This document shows positions 26,060 through 34,571 of a DNA stretch of 64,000 nt, in pieces (the stretch's first letter is position 1; each line of letters begins with the position of its first letter). Source of the DNA: Candidatus Cloacimonadota bacterium (GTDB lineage: Bacteria; Muiribacteriota; UBA6191); contig JAGSHD010000002.1 in the NCBI GenBank assembly GCA_023954715.1, forward strand, positions 186,001 through 250,000. The letters are read 5' to 3'. Made by a program: the position numbers and the translations under genes. Under the pieces are notes generated by a model. The model saw nothing but the letters and a program-made list of their open reading frames with translations, did not search any database and had not been told where the DNA came from.

Positions 26060-28559
26060 AAGAATGGGAGACCTACTTATTGCTTATATAGAAGAAGCAA
26101 AAGACCATCTAAATGTGATTGAAACTAGTATGCTAGCCCTTGAGAAAGAAGGTCACTCCTCCGATCTTATCGACAGTATGTTTCGTGGTATTCATTCTAT
26201 AAAAGGGGCTGCTGGCTTCTTTCAGCTCAATACCTTAGTATATTTAACTCATCACATGGAAGAGCTACTCAGTGCAGCTAGAGAGGGATTTCAACTCAAT
26301 GAAGAAACCCTAAATCTAATTTTTAAATGTATGGACATATTACATGACATGTTCATTGATGTAGAAAATAGTGATGACTTTGAAGTAGAAGAGTTAGTTC
26401 AAGAGTTAATTAAAGTTATGTCCAAAACAAGTGAGGGCAAACAAGAGCAATCACCAAAAGAAATAGGCCCAGACGATACGGTTGACCTTTCTCATTTAGT
26501 TCTGAATAACAAACCACAAATTGAAGAACTAGTAAAACAAGGACTATTGGCTTTTAGTGTAAAACTTTATCCAAAAAATGATATATTAGATTGCAGTCTA
26601 ACTATTTCTGAATTTATAGATCAAGCAATTTCAGTGGGTGTGATAATACAAGTGGAACCCCCTAGCTTTTTAGACGACCCTGACAAGAAGTACAACTCCA
26701 AAGAAGAAGTTTTATTGCTGTATTGTACAGTTATGGAGCTAGAGCTAGTACCTTTAGCCCTACAACTACCAGAAAATCAAATTGCATCAGTTGATATTGA
26801 TGAATTTACAGCAGTGATTAACCTACCAATACCATCCACTGAAGATGACGAAAAAGGCGCACCTAAATCTAATACTGCCCTCACATCTAGTAGTAGGGAT
26901 GAAACCCTAAGAGTTAAAGTCTCTCAACTAAATAAACTCGTTGATAATGTGGGAGAATTAATTTTAAGCCGAAAACAAGTCACTCAGGCGCTTGAACCCT
27001 ATATGACAGAACTACCTAATCTAGCCCCGATTGTTAAAAATATTAATGGAGTGGTAAGTGATTTACAAGAGCAAATCATGAACGCCAGAATGCAACCCAT
27101 TGGTTCAGTTTTTTCAAAATTTCCAAGACTGATTAGAGACCTATCTAGACAGTTAAAAAAATCCATCGAGTTAAAAACCAAAGGAGATGAGATTGAACTG
27201 GATAAAACAGTCATTGAAGCACTTTCGGATCCATTAACGCACCTAATACGCAATGTAACTGACCATGAATTAGAACTCCCCGAAGAGAGAGTAGAAAATG
27301 GTAAGTCAGCAACTGGTACAGTCCTTTTAAATGCCTACCATCAAAGTGGGCAAGTAGTAGTAGAGGTTAAAGATGACGGTAGAGGTATAGACCCAGAAAA
27401 AATTGCTTCTACAGCTTTAAATAAACACATCTGTACACAACAGCAACTTCAACATATGTCCTCTGAAGATAAGATTAGGCTTATTTTTTCTCCCGGCTTT
27501 TCAACAGCCGAAGTTGTCAACGACATTATTGGACGTGGAGTTGGCATGGATGCTGTAAAAAATAATATTGAAAAAATTGGTGGAAGTGTAGATATCACTT
27601 CAAGTATTGGTGTAGGTACAAGTGTAAAATTAACACTTCCTTTAACTTTAGCTATTGTGTCTTCATTATTAGTAGAAGTGGATCAACAATCTTTTATCCT
27701 GCCCCAAGTTAATATCTCTGAATTAGTTAATATCATAGCTACTGAAAAAAAAAATCGTGTTGAAGTTATACAAAATAAAAATATTCTCAAAATTAGAGAG
27801 ACCCTTTTACCCCTGATCACTTTAGGAGAGCTACTAGAACTAAAAGACTACAGTTACGACTTATTTGACGAAAATAAAAGTTTACAAATCGTTATTATCG
27901 AAGTTGATGGTATCAGCCTTGGTTTAGTAGTTGACTTAGTTGTTGGAATTGAAGAGATTGTAGTCAAACCAATTCCACAATATTTAGTTGGAATCGATAT
28001 TTACTCTGGTGCGACTATTCTTGGAAATGGTGAAGTTGCTCTTATATTAGACCTAAGTGTCATAGCCAAGTCTCAAGCTGGAGAAAATCAAGCTCAAACA
28101 ATATCTAGCGACTCTAAAGAGTTACAAATTGATCTTACAAGTATTGCAAACTCCTATTTAATCTTTGATAACGGCTCTGAAGAAAACTTTTCTATTCCGG
28201 TATCATATATCAAACGAATCGATCAATATGAAGAGAATAAAATTCAGAAGGTTGGCCCCAAAAACTTTTTAGAAGTACAGGGTAAAGCCTTACCTCTCAT
28301 TCATCTTGAATCATTTTTGGAAATTCAAAATCCTTCTCCATTAGACTCACAAAAAGCCAAGGTTCTTATCATTGATCATGAAAGCCATTTCTTTTGCTTA
28401 TTGATACATAATATAGTGGATTCAAAGTCTATGGATACCGATCTGGATTCATCCAATGTATCGTCTAAAATACTTGAGGGATCTATGTTGTTAAACGATA
28501 AACTCACATTGTTTTTAAATATTCCTGAATTGATTAACGCTTCTGATGGGAGGTTCTAG
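26052..28559 (+). CDS. cheA: chemotaxis histidine kinase CheA, copy 1
   Basis: 835 residues. An Hpt domain (1-110) carries the phosphorylated His48 (GIHSIKGAAGFF). A linker/P2-like region (about 150-270) follows, then the P3 dimerisation domain (from DETLRVKVSQLNKLVDNVGE). The P4 ATPase has HLIRNVTDHELELPEER, DDGRGID and GRGVGMD boxes, and the P5 CheW-like domain follows. A second, diverged CheW-like domain ends the protein (LIFDNGSEENFSIPVSYIK). In the N-box the usual DHG is DHE, an unusual substitution close to the ATP-binding Asn. It is about 180 residues longer than E. coli CheA, owing to the extra CheW domain. It abuts a second cheA by a 1-nt TAGTG overlap. CheA phosphorylates CheY/CheB under receptor control. 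Confidence 0.93.
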   Translation: MDERMGDLLIAYIEEAKDHLNVIETSMLALEKEGHSSDLIDSMFRGIHSIKGAAGFFQLNTLVYLTHHMEELLSAAREGFQLNEETLNLIFKCMDILHDMFIDVENSDDFEVEELVQELIKVMSKTSEGKQEQSPKEIGPDDTVDLSHLVLNNKPQIEELVKQGLLAFSVKLYPKNDILDCSLTISEFIDQAISVGVIIQVEPPSFLDDPDKKYNSKEEVLLLYCTVMELELVPLALQLPENQIASVDIDEFTAVINLPIPSTEDDEKGAPKSNTALTSSSRDETLRVKVSQLNKLVDNVGELILSRKQVTQALEPYMTELPNLAPIVKNINGVVSDLQEQIMNARMQPIGSVFSKFPRLIRDLSRQLKKSIELKTKGDEIELDKTVIEALSDPLTHLIRNVTDHELELPEERVENGKSATGTVLLNAYHQSGQVVVEVKDDGRGIDPEKIASTALNKHICTQQQLQHMSSEDKIRLIFSPGFSTAEVVNDIIGRGVGMDAVKNNIEKIGGSVDITSSIGVGTSVKLTLPLTLAIVSSLLVEVDQQSFILPQVNISELVNIIATEKKNRVEVIQNKNILKIRETLLPLITLGELLELKDYSYDLFDENKSLQIVIIEVDGISLGLVVDLVVGIEEIVVKPIPQYLVGIDIYSGATILGNGEVALILDLSVIAKSQAGENQAQTISSDSKELQIDLTSIANSYLIFDNGSEENFSIPVSYIKRIDQYEENKIQKVGPKNFLEVQGKALPLIHLESFLEIQNPSPLDSQKAKVLIIDHESHFFCLLIHNIVDSKSMDTDLDSSNVSSKILEGSMLLNDKLTLFLNIPELINASDGRF

Positions 28560-31168
28560 TGACTGACGATATGAACGAATTGATCAATACTTTTTTAGAC
28601 GAGTCCACTGAACACTTAGAAACCATCGAAGCTGGATTGCTCAGCCTAGAAAAAGACAATTCCAGCAAAAGTATTATTAATGATATCTTCCAGGCGACCC
28701 ACTCCATTAAAGGTGGTGCTGGAATATTTGGCTTGGAAAAGCTAACAGATCTAAGCCATGTTATGGAGGAGTTTTTAAGCAAGGTCAGAAATCACCAGCT
28801 CATATTAGAAAATAAGCAAATTGAAATTCTCCTAAAAGGCAGCAACCTTCTAAGGACTATGTTTTCTGACTTAGGCTCCAGCGAAAAAATAGATATTCAA
28901 TCCATCAAAGAACAAATCACTCAGTGGCTTAATCCTATAATAGAAGATAGTCCTGATGATTTTTTAGATATATCCTCTTTAGATATGGATCAACTACTAA
29001 TAGACTTTTCTCTAAATCAAAAGCTATTAGACGAGCGATTCAAAATGGGTCTAGAAATTTATTACATTATCGTACACGGTAAACAGGATCTTTTTAACAA
29101 CAGTCAAGATTTTCCACAATATTTAAGTGGCCTAGAACAAATGGGCGAGACCCTTGGCACTATTCCAGACATGTTTGCCATACATGAGATGACGAAAGAA
29201 GAACAACAAGAAAGCTCTGTTCAAATCATTTACTCCACTGCTATAAATACAGACTTAGCTGAGATGAGCCTTGCCGTCCCTAAGAGCCAGTTTTGCAACT
29301 TGAAACAAAATACAACAGAAACTAAAGTTACAATCAAATCGAAAAGTGGTCAAAATTTAGAAATACAAAGCTCAAAAGATGTTTCCCCTTCTCCAGTAGA
29401 AGTACCAGCTGTTACCCAAAAAGAAGATATTATACATTCAGTACCAACTACTGATAACTTATGCCCCTCAAAACCTATACAAGATAAAAGTCGAAAACAA
29501 ACTCCAATTGACCATAGCAATGTTGAGGACACTTTAAGAGTTAAAGTAACCCAACTGAATCGCTTAGTAGCCCTAGCAGGAGAGCTTGTCCTAGCCCGAA
29601 ATCAATTATTGCAAATTACAAACCACAAGCTTAAATCCGATCCCAATGTTACTAGTTTAGTCAAAAGTTTTAGTTTAATCATTTCAGATCTCCAAGAACA
29701 AATTATGAACACTCGAATGCAGCCCATTGGATCTGTGTTTAAAAAGTTTCCAAGGGTTGTTCGAGATTTGGGCTCACAACTTGATAAGACAATTGATTTG
29801 AAAATTACAGGGAACGAAATTGAACTCGATAAAACAATCATCGAAGCTTTATCTGACCCACTTACTCATCTAATCAGAAATGTAGCCGATCACGGACTAG
29901 AAAGCCCTCAAGAAAGGCAAGCTGCAGATAAGTCAAGCATTGGTAACTTACACTTAAAAGCGTTTCACGAAAGTGGACAGGTTGTTTTAGAAGTTATTGA
30001 TGATGGCAAAGGAATTAGTGCCGAAAAAATCAGTAAAAAGGCAATCGAAAAGGGAATTGTATCCCAAGATATAGTTGATTCTATGCCAAAAGAAGAGCAA
30101 ATCAAACTCATCTTTTCTCCGGGGTTCTCCACTAAAGAAAAGGTCTCTTCTGTTTCCGGGAGAGGTGTAGGAATGGATGTCGTAAAAACCAACATCGAAA
30201 AAATTGGTGGAACTGTAGATCTTAGCTCAGTTCTAGGTCAGGGTACAACTGTACGAATGACACTCCCTCTAACTTTAGCCATAGTCTCTAGTTTAATTAT
30301 ACAAGTAGAACACGCTAAGTTTATAATACCTCAAGTTAGTATCGAAGAGTTAGTAACTATAGATAAAAATCTTCAGCTGGATAGGATCGGAGTCATCCAA
30401 AATAATCTTGTATTAAAACTTCGAGGTCAACTTTTACCCTTAGTTTCGTTAAATACAGTACTTGGTATTAGCGACAAAAAAGTTGAACTTGGTGCAGGCA
30501 ATGAAACCCTAAAAATAGTAGTCGTAAAATTAGGTCAACAACAATTAGGCTTAATAGTAGATAAAATTATTGGTATTGAAGAAATTGTTGTTAAGCCGAT
30601 CTCTCAATATTTGAACTTTAACCACCTATACAGCGGAGCTAGTATTTTAGGTGACGGTGATGTTGCTTTGATTATCGATATATTAGCAGTAGCTAAGCAA
30701 GAAAAAATACCTTTAAGTCAAGCAGATCAAACCTCTCCCCCTGAAGTCAGGGCATCAAATGATTTAGCAAAAAAAGACTTATTATTGTTTAATAACGACA
30801 GTGAAGAACAATTCGCTATAGCGGTAGATTCTATTAAGCGAATCCAAAACCTAGAAAACCATATGATCCAACATGTAGGATCAAAGGAGTATGTTGAACT
30901 AGAAAATCAAACTCTTAGTATTATCCGTCTTGAAAACTTTTTACCCATTCAAAAGCCACAAAATACAGAACATGAAAAAAATCTATTGATATTTAATAAT
31001 GAAGGTTCTAAAGTTTGCCTAGTGATTCACGAAATTATTGATTCATTACAAGTTGAGTTCAAACTAGATAAAGATATCTCTACACCTGGGATCCTAGGCT
31101 CACTATTAATCAATAAAAAGTTAACCCTTTTACTTGATGAAGCAAAAATATACGAAATGGCTAACTAA
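28559..31168 (+). CDS. cheA: chemotaxis histidine kinase CheA, copy 2
   Basis: 869 residues from a GTG that shares its G with the stop of the first cheA. The architecture is the same: Hpt with His48 (ATHSIKGGAGIF), a long variable linker with a P2-like region and a Ser/Pro/Lys-rich spacer (about 255-320), P3 (DTLRVKVTQLNRLVALAGE), and P4 with the canonical N-box HLIRNVADHGLESPQER and GRGVGMD. P5 is followed by a second CheW-like domain (LLFNNDSEEQFAIAVDSIK). It is clearly a paralogue of the upstream kinase; the pair looks like an old tandem duplication in which this copy keeps the canonical DHG. Both retain phosphorylatable His and ATPase motifs, so homo- or heterodimers that phosphorylate in trans are possible. 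Confidence 0.93.
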   Translation: MTDDMNELINTFLDESTEHLETIEAGLLSLEKDNSSKSIINDIFQATHSIKGGAGIFGLEKLTDLSHVMEEFLSKVRNHQLILENKQIEILLKGSNLLRTMFSDLGSSEKIDIQSIKEQITQWLNPIIEDSPDDFLDISSLDMDQLLIDFSLNQKLLDERFKMGLEIYYIIVHGKQDLFNNSQDFPQYLSGLEQMGETLGTIPDMFAIHEMTKEEQQESSVQIIYSTAINTDLAEMSLAVPKSQFCNLKQNTTETKVTIKSKSGQNLEIQSSKDVSPSPVEVPAVTQKEDIIHSVPTTDNLCPSKPIQDKSRKQTPIDHSNVEDTLRVKVTQLNRLVALAGELVLARNQLLQITNHKLKSDPNVTSLVKSFSLIISDLQEQIMNTRMQPIGSVFKKFPRVVRDLGSQLDKTIDLKITGNEIELDKTIIEALSDPLTHLIRNVADHGLESPQERQAADKSSIGNLHLKAFHESGQVVLEVIDDGKGISAEKISKKAIEKGIVSQDIVDSMPKEEQIKLIFSPGFSTKEKVSSVSGRGVGMDVVKTNIEKIGGTVDLSSVLGQGTTVRMTLPLTLAIVSSLIIQVEHAKFIIPQVSIEELVTIDKNLQLDRIGVIQNNLVLKLRGQLLPLVSLNTVLGISDKKVELGAGNETLKIVVVKLGQQQLGLIVDKIIGIEEIVVKPISQYLNFNHLYSGASILGDGDVALIIDILAVAKQEKIPLSQADQTSPPEVRASNDLAKKDLLLFNNDSEEQFAIAVDSIKRIQNLENHMIQHVGSKEYVELENQTLSIIRLENFLPIQKPQNTEHEKNLLIFNNEGSKVCLVIHEIIDSLQVEFKLDKDISTPGILGSLLINKKLTLLLDEAKIYEMAN

Positions 31169-31195
31169 AGGTTATTTAGCTACAAAGGATACATT

Positions 31196-31690
31196 ATGAA
31201 ATTAGCAACCTTTTGGATCAATCAAAGCCTATTCGCTGTGGATATCCTCCTAACAAGAGAGATTAGCCCCATCCATCAAATAACTCATGTTTCTAAAGCT
31301 CCCCCTTATATATTAGGTCTTATCAATTTAAGAGGACAAATCATAAGCGTTGTTGACCCTTCCTACTTTCTTCACAATACCCCTAGTTCCACAAACAAAA
31401 ACTGTAGATTTTTGATAATCACCAGCAACGAAGATCTAAAACATCTTAAACGAATGCAGCTAATAGATGATGTTAAACTTGGCAAAGAACCCTTAGCTGT
31501 AAAAATAGATAAGATAGATGATGTGATTGACATTAATGAAAGCCAAATCCTTCCCCCTCCTTCTACATTAAGTGGAATTGATCGCGAAATGATTAGTGGA
31601 GTGGTTGAGGTTGACAAAGAACTAATAGTAATTATGAATATGCCAAAGTTTGTAGCTAAAATTTTAGATGCAGAAAACAAAGCGAGATAA
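31196..31690 (+). CDS. cheW: chemotaxis coupling protein CheW
   Basis: 164 residues forming a single CheW domain: FWINQSLFAVDILLTREI at the start, LGLINLRGQIISVVDP near residue 50, VKIDKIDDVIDI and then ISGVVEVDKELIVIMNMPK at the end. CheW links receptors to the P5 domain of CheA in the cytoplasmic arrays. It is slightly longer than the usual 150-160 residues. It sits 27 nt after the second cheA and 2 nt before cheB. It is the only stand-alone CheW here, so it must serve both kinases, or the duplicated CheW-like domains within CheA partly replace it. Confidence 0.9.
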   Translation: MKLATFWINQSLFAVDILLTREISPIHQITHVSKAPPYILGLINLRGQIISVVDPSYFLHNTPSSTNKNCRFLIITSNEDLKHLKRMQLIDDVKLGKEPLAVKIDKIDDVIDINESQILPPPSTLSGIDREMISGVVEVDKELIVIMNMPKFVAKILDAENKAR

Positions 31691-31692
31691 GT

Positions 31693-32793
31693 ATGACTAG
31701 CAAAAATGTAAGAATTTTGATTGTAGAAGACAGTGGAGTTTATGCCACTACTTTAAAACAAGTTGTTGCAAAGTTAAATTATGCAGAGTTAATTGACGTA
31801 GCAAGCAATGGAAAAATTGGCCTAGAAAAGATAACTCTACATAAACCTGATTTAGTATTTTCTGATTTAGAAATGCCTGTAATGAATGGAATTGAGATGA
31901 TTAAATCCATCCAAAGAAAATGGAAGGACTTACCAGTAATCATAATTAGCTCACATGACAAGCGCTCTAGTACACTTGGAGTGGAGGCTTTAGCCTTAGG
32001 AGCCCTTGATTTTGTTCAAAAGCCTACTAGCGCTACATTATCAATCGATGAGATTGTACGACAATTTGTTAAAACTCTTCAACCTTATGTAAATCTTATA
32101 AAGACTAAAAAAACAGCTAATAAATATAATACTTCTAAGACAAAACCAATAGAACCAACTCAAGCAACCCAAACTGGCACTTTCTCTGCAATTCAAAGTT
32201 CAAACAAAACGATTCCTTCTAACCTGCAGTTGATTGTAATAGGTATTTCAACAGGTGGTCCAAACACATTATCTGAAATTATACCCAAAATAGCCTTACC
32301 TTATAAAGTTCCCATACTAATTGTCCAACACATACCCCCTTTCTTTGCTGAGTCACTTGCTAACCGCTTAAATAAATTGACTGACCTCAATGTAAAAATA
32401 GCTATCGACGGAGACAGCGCTAAAGCCGGTGATATAGTTTTAGCGCCTGGCGGAAAACACATGATTTTAGAGTCTACTGTATTGGGTGGCATAAAACTTA
32501 AAGTTGTAGATTTTCCTCCTGTTCATGGCTGTAAACCTGCTGTGGATGTATTATTGCAAAGCGTTTTACAAGCAGGGCTAACTAGAACAGTTACCTTCAT
32601 CATGACTGGAATGGGAAAAGATGGTTGTGCTGGAGTAACTAAACTTCGATCTGCGGGATCTTACAGCATAATTCAAGATGAAGAAAGCTCTACTGTTTGG
32701 GGCATGCCAGGTGCTGTATATGAAGCAAAACAATACGATAAAATTTTGTCGAAGAGGGACATAGCTACGACGCTAAACCAATTAGGAAAATAA
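31693..32793 (+). CDS. cheB: protein-glutamate methylesterase/glutaminase CheB
   Basis: 366 residues. The N-terminal receiver (about 7-125) has VED12-13, D58 (LVFSDLEMPVMNG) and KP at 110-111. A Thr/Lys-rich linker follows, then the methylesterase domain with catalytic S186 in GISTGGPNT, H213 in VQHIPP and the MTGMGKDG loop with its catalytic Asp. CheB removes methyl groups from receptor glutamates when phosphorylated by CheA, counteracting CheR, which is encoded 2 nt downstream. All key residues are present and the length is normal. The receptor encoded just beyond the operon (34572-36872) is the obvious local substrate. Confidence 0.95.
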   Translation: MTSKNVRILIVEDSGVYATTLKQVVAKLNYAELIDVASNGKIGLEKITLHKPDLVFSDLEMPVMNGIEMIKSIQRKWKDLPVIIISSHDKRSSTLGVEALALGALDFVQKPTSATLSIDEIVRQFVKTLQPYVNLIKTKKTANKYNTSKTKPIEPTQATQTGTFSAIQSSNKTIPSNLQLIVIGISTGGPNTLSEIIPKIALPYKVPILIVQHIPPFFAESLANRLNKLTDLNVKIAIDGDSAKAGDIVLAPGGKHMILESTVLGGIKLKVVDFPPVHGCKPAVDVLLQSVLQAGLTRTVTFIMTGMGKDGCAGVTKLRSAGSYSIIQDEESSTVWGMPGAVYEAKQYDKILSKRDIATTLNQLGK

Positions 32794-32795
32794 TT

Positions 32796-33641
32796 ATGGT
32801 TGCTCCATTATCACCAACTGAATACACAAATATATCTACCTTACTAGAAAAGACCTGTGGAATTCATTTAGAACCTAATAAAGATTACCTTCTTGAAACT
32901 AGACTATCGGATTTAGCAATCCAAGAAGGCTGTGATACTTTTGGTCAATTATACCAAAAAATTCAATCCAATAGAGTCACACTATTACCCAAAGTAATCG
33001 ACTTAATGACTACCAATGAAACCTATTGGTTTCGAGATGATCGACTATGGAATTACTTAAGAGAAACTTTAGTCCCACAGCTTTTAGAAGATCTAGCGAG
33101 TGGTAAAAAATCCTCCTTAAGAATATGGAGCGCTGCAGCTAGTACTGGGCAAGAGGCATACTCATTCAATATCTTGATTCATGACTACTTAAACAAAATT
33201 GGTAAACAATATTTGTTAAGTAAGATTTCAATTATAGGGACAGATGTGTCTAGTACTGCTTTATTTCTAGCCAAAACCGCTAGATACAACTCCTTCTCTA
33301 TGAATAGAGGATTAACAGAAGATCAAAAAAACAAATACTTCACTAAAGTTAAACCAACCACTTGGAAGTTAAACGATGAACTAAAAAAACAGATTGAATT
33401 TAAAACATTTAACTTAATGGATCCATTCACTAGTTTTGGGGAGTTTGACCTAATCTTATGTCGCAATGTGCTCATCTATTTTTCAAAGGCTTGTAAGACC
33501 GAGATAATGAAAAAATTTTCAAAAAGGCTACATCTGGATGGAACTTTCATCTTAGGTTCTTCTGAAACTACCTTAGGCTATAGCAATAGTTTTAAAACCC
33601 AAAACAACAACGGTGCAATTGTATACAAATTGAATCAATAA
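32796..33641 (+). CDS. cheR: chemoreceptor methyltransferase CheR
   Basis: 281 residues: a small helical N-terminal domain (residues 1-70), then a SAM-dependent methyltransferase with TTNETYWFRDD, the SAM loop RIWSAAASTGQEAYS, IIGTDVSSTAL (acidic residue for the ribose) and LILCRNVLIYF, followed by GSSETT. CheR methylates glutamates of receptors for adaptation. There is no C-terminal pentapeptide-type partner domain or TPR extension. It is 2 nt after cheB and 12 nt before cheY. Confidence 0.95.
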   Translation: MVAPLSPTEYTNISTLLEKTCGIHLEPNKDYLLETRLSDLAIQEGCDTFGQLYQKIQSNRVTLLPKVIDLMTTNETYWFRDDRLWNYLRETLVPQLLEDLASGKKSSLRIWSAAASTGQEAYSFNILIHDYLNKIGKQYLLSKISIIGTDVSSTALFLAKTARYNSFSMNRGLTEDQKNKYFTKVKPTTWKLNDELKKQIEFKTFNLMDPFTSFGEFDLILCRNVLIYFSKACKTEIMKKFSKRLHLDGTFILGSSETTLGYSNSFKTQNNNGAIVYKLNQ

Positions 33642-33653
33642 TAAGGAAATATC

Positions 33654-34034
33654 ATGACAAAAAGAATACTTTGTGTAGACGATAGCAGCACTCTAAGAAA
33701 ATCTGTAATAATGGCCTTAGAAGTAATCGATGTAGAAATCTTAGAAGCAGAAGATGGAGTAATTGGCTTAGAAGTCTTAGAAAAAGAAAAAGCTAATTTT
33801 GATCTTATATTACTCGATTGGTTTATGCCCAATATGAATGGTCAACAATTTTTAGAAGCTGTAAAGGCTGATGATCGATATAAAAACATACCTGTAGTAA
33901 TGTTAACTACGGCCACTGATAAAACCCGTATGATTCAAGCCATTCGAACTGGAGCAAAACACTATCTTACCAAACCTTTTACTCAAGAGGACCTTTTGAT
34001 TAGAGTAGTACAAGTACTACAATTGGAACTATAA
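33654..34034 (+). CDS. cheY: CheY-type response regulator
   Basis: 126 residues, a single receiver domain: acidic pair DD9-10 (LCVDDSSTLR), phospho-acceptor D55 (LILLDWFMPNMNG), a Thr switch residue in MLTTATD and the KP pair (YLTKPF). It has no output domain, so it acts by protein-protein contact as CheY does, on a flagellar switch or another motor or target. It is the canonical CheA phosphate acceptor of this operon. No flagellar gene is in view, so the target is open. Confidence 0.93.
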   Translation: MTKRILCVDDSSTLRKSVIMALEVIDVEILEAEDGVIGLEVLEKEKANFDLILLDWFMPNMNGQQFLEAVKADDRYKNIPVVMLTTATDKTRMIQAIRTGAKHYLTKPFTQEDLLIRVVQVLQLEL

Positions 34035-34036
34035 AT

Positions 34037-34411
34037 ATGAGACCAATACTTTTAATTGATGATCAAAAAACAATGATCGAGTTATTTTCCCGTATTTTGA
34101 TTGAAAATGGATATGAAGTTGTTTCTTTTATTGATCCTGTGGAAGCTCTAACTAAAGTTATAGATGTAAATCCAGCCCTCATTTTATGTGACTATCACAT
34201 GCCTGAATTAAACGGAGTTGAAGTATGTGCCAAACTACGTGGAGAGCTTAAGTATCATGATGGATTTTTTCTTATTTTAACCAACAAGGTTCGGTGGGGT
34301 GAAGAAGGCGACGACTTTCACGACCTCCCTGATGGTTGGATTGATAAGACCTTCGATGTTTCTAAATTTTTAGAAATTGTCTCCATGTGGTATAACATGG
34401 TTCCCCAATAA
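34037..34411 (+). CDS. second stand-alone receiver-domain protein
   Basis: 124 residues starting 2 nt after cheY. The receiver fold has IDD8-9, phospho-acceptor D52 (LILCDYHMPELNG) and Thr at ILTNK. The usual KP is replaced by KT (WIDKTFDVSKF), and the alpha4 region is unusual (RWGEEGDDFHDLPDGWID), which may alter output. It could be a phosphate sink, a specialised CheY that binds another target, or the partner of the first hybrid kinase in the operon. It is the last gene; a terminator follows 28 nt later. Confidence 0.85.
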   Translation: MRPILLIDDQKTMIELFSRILIENGYEVVSFIDPVEALTKVIDVNPALILCDYHMPELNGVEVCAKLRGELKYHDGFFLILTNKVRWGEEGDDFHDLPDGWIDKTFDVSKFLEIVSMWYNMVPQ

Positions 34412-34439
34412 AAATACTACTTTAGATTTAATTTTAAAC

Positions 34440-34464
34440 CTCTAGAAGCTTCTAGAGTTTTTTT
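34440..34464 (+). terminator. intrinsic terminator of the chemosensory operon
   Basis: A perfect palindromic hairpin CTCTAGA-AGCT-TCTAGAG is followed by seven Ts, 28 nt after the last receiver gene. Confidence 0.85.
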
Positions 34465-34512
34465 ATCATCTAAGAATTTTCTATACTTCTGATTCATGAT
34501 ATTTTGAAAAAC

Positions 34513-34549
34513 AAAAAAAGATGACATTGAATACATTTTCAATATCACC
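34513..34549 (-). terminator. intrinsic terminator after the chemoreceptor gene
   Basis: On the minus strand a 12-bp stem (GGTGATATTGAA with TTCAATGTCATC, two wobble pairs) and a 6-nt loop precede seven Ts, 22 nt past the stop of the chemoreceptor gene. It backs onto the opposite-facing operon terminator. Confidence 0.85.
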
Positions 34550-34571
34550 TTTTACTATACGAAAAGTCTAT

